A program made the translations under genes and the position numbers. Below, piece by piece: positions 20,001-27,619 of a stretch of DNA of 64,000 bases (the stretch's first letter is position 1; each line of letters opens with the position of its first letter). The notes below the pieces were generated by a model, which was not told the origin of the DNA, ran no database searches, and saw nothing but the letters and a program-made list of their open reading frames with translations. The stretch is from Bradyrhizobium sp. B124 (lineage in GTDB: Bacteria > Pseudomonadota > Alphaproteobacteria > Rhizobiales > Xanthobacteraceae), in contig NZ_CP152413.1 of assembly GCF_038967635.1 (NCBI RefSeq), forward strand, positions 2,852,001 through 2,916,000. Direction: 5' to 3'.

Positions 20001-20148
20001 CCGTCACCTGAATGGTGGGAAAGTCGACCTGCGGCAGCGGCGCGACCGGCAACAGCAAATAGGCGACGAGGCCGACCATTGCGAGACCCGACATCGTCAG
20101 CGCAGTTGCGATCGGACGTCGGATAAAGGGCTCGGAAATATTCATCAC
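17035..20148 (-). CDS. RND multidrug efflux permease (MdtB/MdtC-like, AcrB superfamily)
   Basis: 1037 residues, the normal length for an HAE1-type RND pump that uses the proton gradient to expel compounds. The N-terminus (SEPFIRRPIATALTMSGL) with a first helix, large periplasmic loop, helices 2-6 including TGFVVDDAIVMVENVARYLE (the paired Asp of helix 4), a second loop, and helices 8-12 (GIVKKNAIMMIDFA, PIMMTTFAALLGALPLAL) are intact. It follows the adaptor gene by nine bases. No TolC-like outer-membrane gene is adjacent. The promoter upstream of the adaptor holds palindromes shared with the TetR gene at 23.6 kb. Confidence 0.95.
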   Translation of the reverse strand: MMNISEPFIRRPIATALTMSGLAMVGLVAYLLLPVAPLPQVDFPTIQVTAQLPGTSPETMASSVASPLERQLAQMSGVAQLTSVSGIGISVISIQFDLARNIDAAGQDVQAAINAAGGQLPKNLPSPPTYRKTNPSDPPVMVLAMTSDTLPMTTVSDLADNIFAQQLSQVDGVGAVLIAGAQKPAVRVEANPLELAGRGLSLEDLRSAIATATLNAPKGTLNGQHQGFTLENNDQLFNAAGYRPVIVAWRNGSPVRLGDVSTVVDGAENIRGSGTFNGQPSAILIIQRQPGANVIDTVEHIKAALPRLKASIPSAVDVHVVTDRTQTIRASVEEVQFTLMLTIALVVMVIFLFLRNAWATVIPGITVPLSLVGTFAVMYVLGYSLDNLSLMALTIATGFVVDDAIVMVENVARYLEQGHSPLAAALKGSREIGFTIISMSLSLIAVFIPVLLMGGIIGRLFREFAVTVSVAILVSAVISLTLTPMMCAQLLQEEKGKRHGRLYALSERFFDGMLAVYESGLRRVLRHRRLTLTATIATIILTGYLYVLTPKGFFPQQDTGFIVAVSESSQDVSYPAMLERQSQLERILLADPGIDGVMSAVGVGGVNQTMNNGRMFVNLKPRDQRDANASQIIDRLRPKLAAVQGIALFMQASQDINVGGRASRTQYQLTLQDSDLDELDHWAPILLRTLQGIPLLRDVATDQQIAGPTLRLEINRDTASRLGVATQAIDDTLYDAFGQRKVAQFFTQQNSYWVILEVDPQFQLDPGALDLIYVPSSSGRQVPLSALVEQKRTVRSLSVSHQGQFPAITLSFNLAAGAALGQAVEAIEKAKRELNVPATLITTFQGNAQAFQDSLKTQPLLILAALIAVYIILGALYESLIHPITILSTIPSAGVGALLILMAFNLELSVIALIGIILLIGIVKKNAIMMIDFAIHAELIEAMDREEAIFQAALKRFRPIMMTTFAALLGALPLALGHGTGAEIRQPLGYAIVGGLLVSQFLTLYTTPVVYLALHRFSRSRARKVVPRPVEPAIAAE

Positions 20149-20156
20149 GTGTCGCC

Positions 20157-21332
20157 TTATTCTCGGCCCTGGGCCGTGGACGCGGCGCGCTCCCGCGAGG
20201 GAGCCACCGGCGCGGTCACGACGCGGGCGCCGGGCCGGAGCTTGTAGTGGCCGTCGACGACGATGGTTTCATGGGCAGCGAGGCCGCTCTCGATCAGCGC
20301 CTCGCCGTTGCTGCTGGCGGCGATCCGCACGAGGTGCGGTTCGACCGTGGAATCCTGCCGGACGACGAACGCGTAGCTGCCGTTAGGTCCCGATTGCAGC
20401 GCGGATTCCGGCACGACCGGTCCGCGGCGGACGCCGAGCAGCAGGCGGGCGCTGACGAATTGGCCGGGCCAAAGCCGCCCGTCGAGATTTTGAAAGATCG
20501 CCTTGAGTCGGATCGAGCCGGTGCCTTGATCGATCTGGTTATCGATCAGTTCGAGACGGCCTTCGGCAAGCCTGATGCGGTCGTCCTGATCATACGCCGA
20601 TACGACAAGCGCCCCGCCCTGCATCGCATCGACGATCTCCGGGAGATATTTCTGCGGCAAGGTGAAGATCACGCCGATCGGCGCCACTTGCGTGATCACG
20701 ACAAGTCCGCCCGGATCGGAGGCATGAACAATGTTGCCCTGATCGATCAGGCGAATGCCGGTGCGGCCGGCGAGTGGCGAGACGATCGTTGTATAGCCCA
20801 GCTGCACGCGCGCATTGTCGATCACCGCCTGATCATGCGCGATCGCAGCCTGATATTGCGCGACCAGCGCTTCCTGGGTATCGACGCTCTGGCGGGTGGC
20901 GAACTCCTTGACCACGAGCTTGCTGTAACGCTCCAGGTCAAGCCTGGCATTGGCGAGCAGCGCTTCGTCACGCGCCTTGTCGGCCTCGGCCTGATGCAGT
21001 TGCGCCTGATAGGGGCGCGGATCGATCTGCGCTATCAGGTCGCCGACCTGTACATCCTGGCCTTCGCGAAAGGCGATCTTTTGCACCTCGCCATCGACGC
21101 GCACTTTCACGGTCACGGTGTTGTAGGCCTGGACCGTGCCGAGTCCTACGCGCGAAATCGCGAAGTCCTGATCCTTCACCACACCGGCCGTCACAGGCAC
21201 AGGCCGCGCAGGTGCGGTATTCGCGGCCGGTTTCATGACGCTGGACGGAATGCCTTCGCGCCACAGATAAGTGCCTGATACCGCAAGCACGGCTGCAGAC
21301 AGGCCCGCAATCCACAGTTTAGGAGCGTTCAT
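20157..21332 (-). CDS. RND periplasmic adaptor subunit (MdtA-like membrane fusion protein)
   Basis: 391 residues with one N-terminal membrane anchor (LWIAGLSAAVLAVSGTYLW). The biotinyl-lipoyl half-motifs (VTVKVRVDGEVQKIAFREGQDVQVGDLIAQIDPRP and GYTTIVSPLAGRTGIRLIDQGN) flank an alpha-helical hairpin (~100-165), followed by beta-barrel and membrane-proximal domains. It links the permease to an outer-membrane channel. It is the first gene of a two-gene efflux operon; the upstream gap carries two TetR-like palindromes (21403-21433). Confidence 0.95.
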   Translation of the reverse strand: MNAPKLWIAGLSAAVLAVSGTYLWREGIPSSVMKPAANTAPARPVPVTAGVVKDQDFAISRVGLGTVQAYNTVTVKVRVDGEVQKIAFREGQDVQVGDLIAQIDPRPYQAQLHQAEADKARDEALLANARLDLERYSKLVVKEFATRQSVDTQEALVAQYQAAIAHDQAVIDNARVQLGYTTIVSPLAGRTGIRLIDQGNIVHASDPGGLVVITQVAPIGVIFTLPQKYLPEIVDAMQGGALVVSAYDQDDRIRLAEGRLELIDNQIDQGTGSIRLKAIFQNLDGRLWPGQFVSARLLLGVRRGPVVPESALQSGPNGSYAFVVRQDSTVEPHLVRIAASSNGEALIESGLAAHETIVVDGHYKLRPGARVVTAPVAPSRERAASTAQGRE

Positions 21333-21402
21333 CGTGTTGTCCTGTCATGGAAGGGGCTGACTTGTCCTTCCGCTGGCGCGTCCCCCGGAACGGGATTATT
21401 AT

Positions 21403-21433
21403 TTATACGACGTATAACTTATACGGCGTAAAA
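21403..21433. promoter_or_regulatory. Twin TetR-like operators upstream of the RND operon
   Basis: TTATACG-A-CGTATAA at 21403-21417 is a perfect 7-1-7 palindrome; 16 bases on, TTATACG-G-CGTAAAA (21419-21433) is a near copy. The same pair, slightly changed, precedes the intact TetR gene at 23581. The sites lie ~70-100 bases before the adaptor start, where a repressor would block transcription. Confidence 0.75.
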
Positions 21434-21443
21434 GCAAGGGCTG

Positions 21444-21535
21444 ATGCCGTGGAACGCCGATCGGGGGGCTTGGCTCACAGGATCTTGAAGGCCGCCGACG
21501 CCCGGTGGCAGTCGGACGGCGAGAAGGCGGAGCGC
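21444..21535 (+). pseudogene. Truncated tetR 5' end, duplicate of the gene at 23581
   Basis: Bases from about 21391 to 21535 match the promoter, operators and first ~28 codons of the intact TetR gene at 23581 (shared CACAGGATCTTGAAGGCCGC and GGCAGTCGG-CGGCGAG). Two extra bases in the first codons shift the frame, and the match ends before the HTH is complete, so no regulator can be made. The copy is in the same orientation as the intact gene and divergent from the RND operon, the usual position for a dedicated repressor. This suggests the local regulator was lost while its operators remain. Confidence 0.75.
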
Positions 21536-21589
21536 GACTACGCTGTGCACCAGACCGAAGACCGAGCATGGCCGCTCGGGGTTTCAGAA

Positions 21590-22051
21590 CTAGTCTACCG
21601 AGAAAAGAAAAGGACTGACTGAAACGAGCGGCGTTCCGTCGCTCGTTTGCTTCACTCGAAATTCTATTTCCTTTTCCGCGCTCGTATCCAGAACGCTAAC
21701 GGACAGTATCGCAATGCACGTGACTTCTCGCGTTGCCTTGTCCCTTGACTTCACGAGTATCGTGCCGTCCAGGCTGTAGGCGGCGCTTTTCCTTGCACCG
21801 TCCAAGATCGCCGATTTTTCAGTATCCGATTTCGCAGCATTCATCATTGCTTCAAGCGAACTCGAGTATTTGAGAGTAAAAGTCACCAGCTTGTTATTTT
21901 GATCGTCCGAAAATGTCTTGAGTACCGAACTGCGGGCATTCAAGGAACGACACTCCTGCTCCGCAATTTGGTCCGCTTCGCCACAGCCGCTCAACAAGAG
22001 CAGCAGAACGAAGCGTGCCAGAAGCGCCTGCCCTTCCCTCATCGGTCTCAT
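21590..22051 (-). CDS. Small lipoprotein of unknown function
   Basis: About 150 residues. The N-terminus is a lipoprotein signal (FVLLLLLSGCGEAD) with a clear LSGC lipobox, predicting a lipid-anchored periplasmic protein. The rest has no family I recognise; it holds two further cysteines (EQECRSLNA and REVTCIAIL) that could form a disulfide. The start is 22051 or 22042, both upstream of the signal; a longer open frame to 22237 is probably not translated. GC is lower than its neighbours. It lies between the two TetR duplicates, so it may be part of acquired DNA. Confidence 0.65.
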   Translation of the reverse strand: MRPMREGQALLARFVLLLLLSGCGEADQIAEQECRSLNARSSVLKTFSDDQNNKLVTFTLKYSSSLEAMMNAAKSDTEKSAILDGARKSAAYSLDGTILVKSRDKATREVTCIAILSVSVLDTSAEKEIEFRVKQTSDGTPLVSVSPFLFSVD

Positions 22052-22251
22052 TGGACTGCCTGTGTCGGATTGCCCCGATACGCTTTGCGCCAGACCGGCG
22101 ACAGAGCGTGACCGCGGGCAGATAGTTGCGCCGGAGTTTCGGTCGGCCGAGCCATTGCACGGCCTCGATCCAAAGCGCGCCATCCTGGCGCCGCAACGGT
22201 CGGATTCCGCTTCGGTCGGTGCCGAGCACCTCATCAAAGCGCCGCTCTATA

Positions 22252-23169
22252 CTAATTGAATTCGGCGGCATGGAGCTTCACGAAATCGCGCGTGTTCACC
22301 GGTGCTTTGCCCGTGAGCTTGTATATGGTGTCCGTCATGCGGTCGTAACGCCCCTGCCGGTTCAACTCGGTCATGGCCGAGAGATGGCTGACGACGTGCT
22401 CGGGAAACCCCGCCCGCCGAAGGCCTTCGCTCCACGCCGCGAGCGGGACGTCGCGATATCGGATGGGCCTGCCGAGCGCCTCGGAGAAAGCACGCGCATA
22501 GTGGTTCAGATCGGCGGATTCCGGCCCCGTCAGATCGTAGATTCGTCCGATATGTGGTGCGGGATCGTCGAGGATCGCCGCGACCGCGCGCGCCACATCG
22601 ACCGCCGAGATCGGCGAGGTCTTGCCATCGCCCATCGGAAGCGCCAACTCGCCGGAGGCCCGCACGCCGGCGGCGGCGAGCATCAGAAAGAAGCCCTCAA
22701 GGAACACCGTCGGCCGCACCGTGACGACAGGCAGTCCCGACCAGGCCAGAGCCTGCTCCGCCAGCCAGTGCAGCCTGTGCTGCGGGCTGTCGGTGGTCTC
22801 GTTGATGCTCATCTGCGAGACCGTCATCTGCGACATGTTCACGAAAGCCTCAACGCCGTGGTGCCGCGCCACCGCGGCAGTGTTGATCGTAGCTTCCAGG
22901 TAAGCCGCCGAGACAGACATACCGAAATAGATACGCCGGCAACCTTCGATCGCGCGGTGCATCGAGGCGAGGTCCGTCAGGTCGCCCTTTACGACCTCTG
23001 CGCCGAGCCGCCGCAAGGCTTCGGCGCGCGCGTCCTCCCGCCGAACCAAGGCGCGCACCTTGTGGCCATTCTTGAGCAGGAATTCGGTGAGGCTGCGGCC
23101 GACGCCGCCCACAGCGCCGGCTGCTCCGGTCACGAGAATCGGCTTGTCGTGCTTGTGTTTCGTCGTCAT
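22252..23169 (-). CDS. NmrA-like / atypical SDR NAD(P)-binding protein
   Basis: 305 residues. The N-terminal dinucleotide site ILVTGAAGAVGGVG, then VRALVRREDARAEALRRLGAEVVKGDLTD, match NmrA/TMR-type proteins. There is no SDR Tyr-x-x-x-Lys pair in the usual place, so a reductase or a redox-sensing role is possible. It is 102 bases downstream of the DUF2798 gene on the same strand; both are divergent from the TetR gene at 23581 and likely form its controlled unit. Confidence 0.85.
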   Translation of the reverse strand: MTTKHKHDKPILVTGAAGAVGGVGRSLTEFLLKNGHKVRALVRREDARAEALRRLGAEVVKGDLTDLASMHRAIEGCRRIYFGMSVSAAYLEATINTAAVARHHGVEAFVNMSQMTVSQMSINETTDSPQHRLHWLAEQALAWSGLPVVTVRPTVFLEGFFLMLAAAGVRASGELALPMGDGKTSPISAVDVARAVAAILDDPAPHIGRIYDLTGPESADLNHYARAFSEALGRPIRYRDVPLAAWSEGLRRAGFPEHVVSHLSAMTELNRQGRYDRMTDTIYKLTGKAPVNTRDFVKLHAAEFN

Positions 23170-23271
23170 GTTGCTGACCCTTGGGTTGCGTTCAAAGGAC
23201 GAACTGCGTGATATCTGTGATGCCCGGGGGCTCGAACCCGGAGATGGTGCGCATTGTGCTGCGACCCGACC

Positions 23272-23508
23272 TCAGCGCGTCGGCAACCCGGCCTGCCGCA
23301 TGACGAAACGCTGGATCCGCGGGATGACGATGATCAACATCGGGACGATCACGACGTAGCTCGTTGCTGCGGCCTTCAGCCAGCGCAGGGCGAAATCGGG
23401 CTGGAACCCATAGTTCATGGCGAGACCGACGAACGACATGCTGGTCGACGTGATCAGGCCGGTGATCAAGGAGATCGAGGGTCCAATCAGTTTCGGGGAA
23501 AGGGCCAT
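23272..23508 (-). CDS. DUF2798 small membrane protein
   Basis: 78 residues with two hydrophobic helices (ISLITGLITSTSMSFVGLAMN and AAATSYVVIVPMLIIVIP) and a basic C-terminal tail (RIQRFVMRQ), the pattern of DUF2798 inner-membrane proteins. Function is unknown. The gene is divergent from tetR at 23581 with a ~70-base spacer holding two palindromes, so it is the most direct target of that regulator. A good AGGAGC site precedes the start. Confidence 0.85.
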   Translation of the reverse strand: MALSPKLIGPSISLITGLITSTSMSFVGLAMNYGFQPDFALRWLKAAATSYVVIVPMLIIVIPRIQRFVMRQAGLPTR

Positions 23509-23537
23509 TTGCTTGCTCCTGGGTACGGGGTTATTAT

Positions 23538-23568
23538 TTAGACGACGTATAACTTATACAATGTAAAA
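23538..23568. promoter_or_regulatory. Twin TetR-like operators between DUF2798 gene and tetR
   Basis: TTAGACG-A-CGTATAA (23538-23552) and TTATACA-A-TGTAAAA (23554-23568) are near-palindromes with the same 16-base spacing as the pair at 21403-21433. Each differs from symmetry by about one base per half. They fill the divergent spacer and end 12 bases before the tetR ATG. Confidence 0.7.
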
Positions 23569-23580
23569 GCAAGAGGGCCG

Positions 23581-24132
23581 ATGCCGAGAACTGCCGATCC
23601 GGAGCTGCCTCACAGGATCTTGAAGGCCGCCGACACGCTGTGGCAGTCGGGCGGCGAGGAGGCTGTGACGATCCGCGGCGTCGCCGCGGAAGCAGCCACC
23701 ACGACGCCGACGGTCTATAGCTACTACGCCGACCGGGAGGCGTTGCTGACGGCGTTACGCGCGCTGGCTTTTCAGCGCTTCTCGGCCTACCTCGCAAAAT
23801 CCCGCGACTTTCAGGACACCTGCGTACGGCATCTCGAGTTCGGCAGCACCCACCCCCGCGATTATGAATTGCTCTACGGGCGTGGCTGGATGGAGCGCGT
23901 CACCACGGGTGCGCAGGCCGGCGAGATCGAACGATACACCACCCATATCGTGCGTGCCGGTGTCGATGAAAGCAGGGCCGCGCACATCGCCTATCCGATC
24001 ATGATGATGCTGCACGGCGTGGTGATGCATCGGCTGTTGAACAAGAAGCCGGGTCCCCTCGGCCGGACGATTGCAGCAGCCTGTCTCGACGCCTGCATGA
24101 CCCTGCTTGAAAGTGCGCGGCAGGGGAAATAG
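23581..24132 (+). CDS. TetR/AcrR family regulator with WHG-type C-terminal domain
   Basis: 183 residues. Residues ~10-55 are the TetR HTH (HRILKAADTLWQSGGEEAVTIRGVAAEAATTTPTVYSYYADREALL). The C-terminal ligand domain (~75-180) resembles the TetR_C_13/WHG type. It is divergent from DUF2798 and the NmrA-like gene, and its operators recur in front of the RND efflux operon 2.1 kb away. It therefore probably represses itself, the DUF2798-NmrA unit and, by inference, the pump. A truncated duplicate of its 5' end lies at 21444-21535. Confidence 0.92.
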   Translation: MPRTADPELPHRILKAADTLWQSGGEEAVTIRGVAAEAATTTPTVYSYYADREALLTALRALAFQRFSAYLAKSRDFQDTCVRHLEFGSTHPRDYELLYGRGWMERVTTGAQAGEIERYTTHIVRAGVDESRAAHIAYPIMMMLHGVVMHRLLNKKPGPLGRTIAAACLDACMTLLESARQGK

Positions 24133-24143
24133 CAGATTGCGAT

Positions 24144-24337
24144 TTAGAACCCGCGGAGACGATTGAAGAAACCCATCACCATGTCGACCTTCTCCTGCTC
24201 GAGCAGGCGGACGGCCCTCCTGACCGGCATGAATCCCTCCCCAGAGATTGTGCACTGCATTTTTGCTTTCGTCCGTCCTATCACAGGGGGAGCGGCCGAT
24301 GATGTCAAACGCGATGGCTGCGTCGCCACGGCGCAGG
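24144..24337 (-). pseudogene. Internally deleted copy of the livK-like gene 5' end
   Basis: The leader, ribosome site and first codons of the livK-like gene (parent at 15556-16866) recur here at 24217-24337, joined directly to a 48-base piece from deeper in the gene (24169-24216). About 256 bases of the parent, including the signal peptide, are missing. A 28-codon frame remains (start 24230, ends 24144: MPVRRAVRLLEQEKVDMVMG...). It can have no transport role. The unit has the same orientation as the parent, so 7.3 kb lies between direct repeats. The preserved leader could still carry a promoter. Confidence 0.85.
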
Positions 24338-24459
24338 CCTGCGCAAAGTCTCGGCGAAGCGCTGCCGACGACCTTTCAGACCGGAGAACTACGGAAGGAA
24401 CCTTCGCTATTTCTGACTTATCCTGAGGCCTGCGAAGTAGCTGTCATTGGAGGCGACAC

Positions 24460-25026
24460 ATGACTCATATGCTTTGCAGAACGAGACTCATCTCGTGGTT
24501 CGGTGCGTGCGTGCTTGGATTGGGAGCGTGGCTTGCCGCTTCGTCGGCTGCGGTGGCGCAGAATTCACCTTCTGCCGAGGCCAGGCTGAAGGAGTTGAAT
24601 ATTACGCTGCCGCCCGTGCCTGTTCCCGTCGCCAACTACGTCGATGCGGTCCGGGTTGGCAATCTGCTCTTTCTCGCGGGAAACACCCCGGCAGCTGACT
24701 GGAAGTACAAGGGCAAGGTGGGGAAGGACCTCACCGTGCAGGAAGGCTATGACACGGCCCGTCAGGTCGGCCTGATCATGTTGGCGAAGGTGCGCGTCGC
24801 ACTTGGGAGCCTCGATCGCGTCAAGCGCGTGGTCAAGGTCTTCGGAATGGTCAATTCGGCCGAAGGCTTTGGTGATCAGCCGAAAGTCGTGAACGGCTTC
24901 TCCGATTTGATGGTGGAGATCTTCGGCGAGGCGGCCGGCAAACACGCGCGATCTGCTGTTGGAATGGCGGGCCTTCCATTCAACAACGCTGTGGAGGTCG
25001 AGATGATCGTTGAAGTGGCCGAATGA
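24460..25026 (+). CDS. Exported RidA/YjgF-like protein
   Basis: 188 residues with a signal peptide (WFGACVLGLGAWLAASSAAVAQ) followed by a RidA/YjgF/UK114 domain (~35-188: VANYVDAVRVGNLLFLAGNTP ... HARSAVGMAGLPFNNAVEVEMIVEV). Cytoplasmic RidA removes reactive enamines; the conserved Arg before SAV and the VEVE strand are present. The signal peptide is less usual and suggests a periplasmic task. The start has a strong GGAGGCGACAC site. It stands alone downstream of the livK remnant. Confidence 0.88.
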   Translation: MTHMLCRTRLISWFGACVLGLGAWLAASSAAVAQNSPSAEARLKELNITLPPVPVPVANYVDAVRVGNLLFLAGNTPAADWKYKGKVGKDLTVQEGYDTARQVGLIMLAKVRVALGSLDRVKRVVKVFGMVNSAEGFGDQPKVVNGFSDLMVEIFGEAAGKHARSAVGMAGLPFNNAVEVEMIVEVAE

Positions 25027-25091
25027 TCGGCCGTTGCATCGAGTCAAGGTCCGTCGATTACCGACGATCCCCCGTCAGAAGCGCTCACGCC

Positions 25092-25802
25092 CTACGCAGG
25101 CAGCTGCGTTTCGATGAACGCGGTGACGAAGCGCGGCATTGCGGCCGAGAGATCGGCACGGCTCCGCACCAGATGGATGCCGGCGAGTTCGGGATTTTTT
25201 TGAAGCGCGAGATTGGATTCGATGCGCGCACGCAGCGTGTCAGCGGGCATGTCGACGCGCAGGATCTGCATCATTGCGAGCGCAACGCCGGTGTAGATGC
25301 AGTGCCAATCGGCATCCGCGCGGCAATCCGCGGCGGTAAGACCGGTCTCCTCCTCGAGCTCCCGCATCACGCTGCCGGCGATATCGACCGTCTCGCCGCT
25401 GATGTCGTCGAGATCGGGCGTGCCGGAGGGAAAGTAGATCCGTCCGGCATTCGCGGTCCGCTCGCCCATCACGCCGCACACGAAGGCGCCGTCGCTCGAG
25501 AGCAGCGCTCCCATGCCGAAGCCGTTGAAGACCTCATTGTCCGGAAAGCCCCAGTCGCGCCAGGCGAGGAAGCTTGCGAAATCGGTCTCGAAATAGCGCG
25601 CGCTAAGCCGCTCGCCGGCAAACACCGGATCGCGCCCGAGCAGGACGCGGCCGTTCCACAGGTTCGGGTTCAGCCGCTGCTGCTCGGCGAAATGCGCGTC
25701 GATCTCGTCGCGCCGCTCGTCCGCGAACGGCCAGGGACGCTGCTGCAATGCCAGATCGAGCGTGGTGACGCGGCAAATCAGCGGAGACTGCATGTCGGGC
25801 AC
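25092..25802 (-). CDS. NUDIX hydrolase family protein
   Basis: 236 residues. The region GETVDIAGSVMRELEEETGL is a Nudix box: the REx2EExG core is kept, and the preceding part deviates from the standard GX5E spacing. The N-terminal ~85 residues are an extra domain. Such enzymes cleave nucleoside diphosphate-linked compounds; the substrate cannot be read. The gene is eight bases downstream of the binding protein gene at 25810-26835 on the same strand, so the two may be co-transcribed. Confidence 0.82.
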   Translation of the reverse strand: MPDMQSPLICRVTTLDLALQQRPWPFADERRDEIDAHFAEQQRLNPNLWNGRVLLGRDPVFAGERLSARYFETDFASFLAWRDWGFPDNEVFNGFGMGALLSSDGAFVCGVMGERTANAGRIYFPSGTPDLDDISGETVDIAGSVMRELEEETGLTAADCRADADWHCIYTGVALAMMQILRVDMPADTLRARIESNLALQKNPELAGIHLVRSRADLSAAMPRFVTAFIETQLPA

Positions 25803-25809
25803 AGCGCGC

Positions 25810-26835
25810 TTACTTCGCGCTTCCGGTCGTCTTCTTGACCTGATCCACGAACTTGTTGGTGTAGGTCTTGGTGACGTCGATGCCGGCCTTTGCGACCTCC
25901 GGCGAGCCTTCGCTGAACACGGCGAGCACCGCTTCGGCGCCCTTGGGATCCATCTTGCCGGTCTCGGAATACATCGGGATCGTGTTCTTCAGCGCGGCCA
26001 GATATTGCTCCTTGTTCTTGCCGACAAGCTCCTCCGGCATCTTGGCCATGATGTCCTCGGCCGAATGCGAATGGATCCAGGCCAGCGTCGCCATGATGGC
26101 ATTGGTCAGCGCCTGCACTTCCTTCTCGTGGCCGTTGACCCAGGCCGTGGTCGAATAGAGCGCGCCGCCGGGATATTCGCCGCCGAACACCGCGAGCGTG
26201 TCGTGCTGGGTGCGGGTGTCGCTGAGAATCTTGAGGTCGGCGTGGCTGCCTTGCAGCACGGTGACAGAGGGATCGAGCATCACGGCGGCATCGATCTGGC
26301 CCTGCTCCATTGCGGCCACCGCGGTGGCGCCGAGGCCGACGCCGATCACGGCGGTGCCTTGGGGATCGAGGCCGTTCTTCTTCAACATGTATTTCAGGAA
26401 GAAGTCGGTCGAAGAGCCCGGCGCGCTGACGCCGACCTTCTTGCCGGCAAGATCCTTGATCGAGTTGATCTCGCCGGTATGCTTCGGCGAGACCACCAGC
26501 ACCAGGCCGGGATAGCGGTCATAGACTACAAAGGCCTGCATCTCCTGCTTCTTGGCGGCGATATTGACGCAGTGGTCGAAATAGCCGGAGACGACGTCGG
26601 CGCTGCCGCCGAGTACGGCCTTCAGCGCATCCGAGCCGCCCTTGAGATCGACCAGCTCGACCGCTAGCCCGGCCTTGTCGTATTCGCCAAGCTGCTTGGC
26701 CAGCACGGTGGGCAGATAGCACAGGCAGGCGCCGCCCCCGACCGCGATGGTGATCTTGCTTTGCGCCGCGGCAAGGCCCGTGGACAGGGTCAGCGCCAGC
26801 AGCGTTCCGGCAAGCTTGCCCAGCAGTTTGTTCAT
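25810..26835 (-). CDS. NitT/TauT-type ABC substrate-binding protein
   Basis: 341 residues, with a signal peptide (LAGTLLALTLSTGLAAAQ) and the NMT1/SsuA-like type II binding fold (LPTVLAKQLGEYDKAGLAVELVDLKGGSDALKAVLGGSADVVSGYFDHCVN). This group includes nitrate, sulfonate, taurine and thiamine-precursor binders. The start at 26835 was chosen because GGAGG lies just before it; upstream in-frame ATGs lack one. No permease or ATPase is adjacent, but a matching pair lies at 32261-33861, also on the minus strand, and could be its partner. A CLCY motif in the first strand is notable. Confidence 0.88.
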   Translation of the reverse strand: MNKLLGKLAGTLLALTLSTGLAAAQSKITIAVGGGACLCYLPTVLAKQLGEYDKAGLAVELVDLKGGSDALKAVLGGSADVVSGYFDHCVNIAAKKQEMQAFVVYDRYPGLVLVVSPKHTGEINSIKDLAGKKVGVSAPGSSTDFFLKYMLKKNGLDPQGTAVIGVGLGATAVAAMEQGQIDAAVMLDPSVTVLQGSHADLKILSDTRTQHDTLAVFGGEYPGGALYSTTAWVNGHEKEVQALTNAIMATLAWIHSHSAEDIMAKMPEELVGKNKEQYLAALKNTIPMYSETGKMDPKGAEAVLAVFSEGSPEVAKAGIDVTKTYTNKFVDQVKKTTGSAK

Positions 26836-27002
26836 GACGTCCTCCGTTCGACTGGCCGGCACGATAGAGGAGCAAGCCTGCCTTGAGAAGGCGACTTTCC
26901 GGTTACTGGTCAAGCCTGCGGCCACGGCATAGCATCGCGGATGCAGGAAAACGCCGAACAGGCACCAAGAATATTTCAAGGGAAACATCAAGGGAGGCCT
27001 TC

Positions 27003-27452
27003 ATGAATCGTCTTGCAACCGCGCTGTCGATTGCCACTGCCTTTGCGGCCGGCTGTGGCGTTACCCATTTGCTGCGGCCGGCGCTCGCCGCCGAGAGCAT
27101 CACCGCGCAGGTCATCCATACCGGCGAGATGGAGGGCGACAAGCTCGGCGACGCCAACAAGGTCGGCTTCCGCTCCAAGACGTTCGTCTCGGCCGATGGC
27201 GCCACCGTCTCGATCCAGGACGGCAATGTGCCGAAGCACATGCACCCCAACACCAACGAGATGCAATTCGTGCTCGAGGGCACCGGCACGGTCTGGCTCG
27301 GCGACAAGGAAGTGACGGTCAAGCCGGGCGATTTGATCGTGATCCCGAAGGGCACGCCGCATGGCGGCAACAAGCCGAACGGCCGCGCCATCAAGTCGAT
27401 CGCGATCAAGACGCCGCCGCAGGCGCCTGACGATACCAAGCTGCTGGATTAA
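27003..27452 (+). CDS. Exported cupin-domain protein
   Basis: 149 residues with a hydrophobic N-terminus (LATALSIATAFAAGCGVTHLL...ALAAE) that acts as a signal peptide. The cupin_2 barrel follows: motif 1 PKHMHPNTNEMQFVLEGTGTVWLG gives two histidines and a glutamate for a metal, and motif 2 is PGDLIVIPKGTPHGG. Probably a periplasmic metal-binding protein. The start has a GGGAGG site. It is divergent from the ABC binding protein gene. Confidence 0.85.
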   Translation: MNRLATALSIATAFAAGCGVTHLLRPALAAESITAQVIHTGEMEGDKLGDANKVGFRSKTFVSADGATVSIQDGNVPKHMHPNTNEMQFVLEGTGTVWLGDKEVTVKPGDLIVIPKGTPHGGNKPNGRAIKSIAIKTPPQAPDDTKLLD

Positions 27453-27492
27453 CGACGGTCCGTCAGCCGTCATCGCGAGGCGCGTCCGACCG

Positions 27493-27554
27493 TGCAAGCA
27501 CCGTCACCCCAGCGACAAAGGCGAAGCCTTTGCGCGGGGATGACGGTGCTTGCA
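27493..27554. repeat. Intergenic palindrome, possible terminator
   Basis: TGCAAGCACCGTCA at 27493 pairs perfectly with TGACGGTGCTTGCA ending 27554, with inner CCCC/GGGG and AAAGGC/GCCTTT stems. It follows the cupin gene by 41 bases and could stop transcription, though no T run follows. Probably a member of a dispersed repeat family. Confidence 0.7.
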
Positions 27555-27619
27555 AGGGCTCATAGCTGTCAGGCGCGCAACTGACGGTTCCATGACACCA
27601 CGATCAACGGATTAATCAC

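Noticed and set aside
23221..23250. Resemblance to a tRNA T-arm (CGGG-TTCGAGC-CCCCG on the minus strand)
   Set aside because: No acceptor, anticodon or D arm can be built around it, and it lies in a short gap before the NmrA-like gene.
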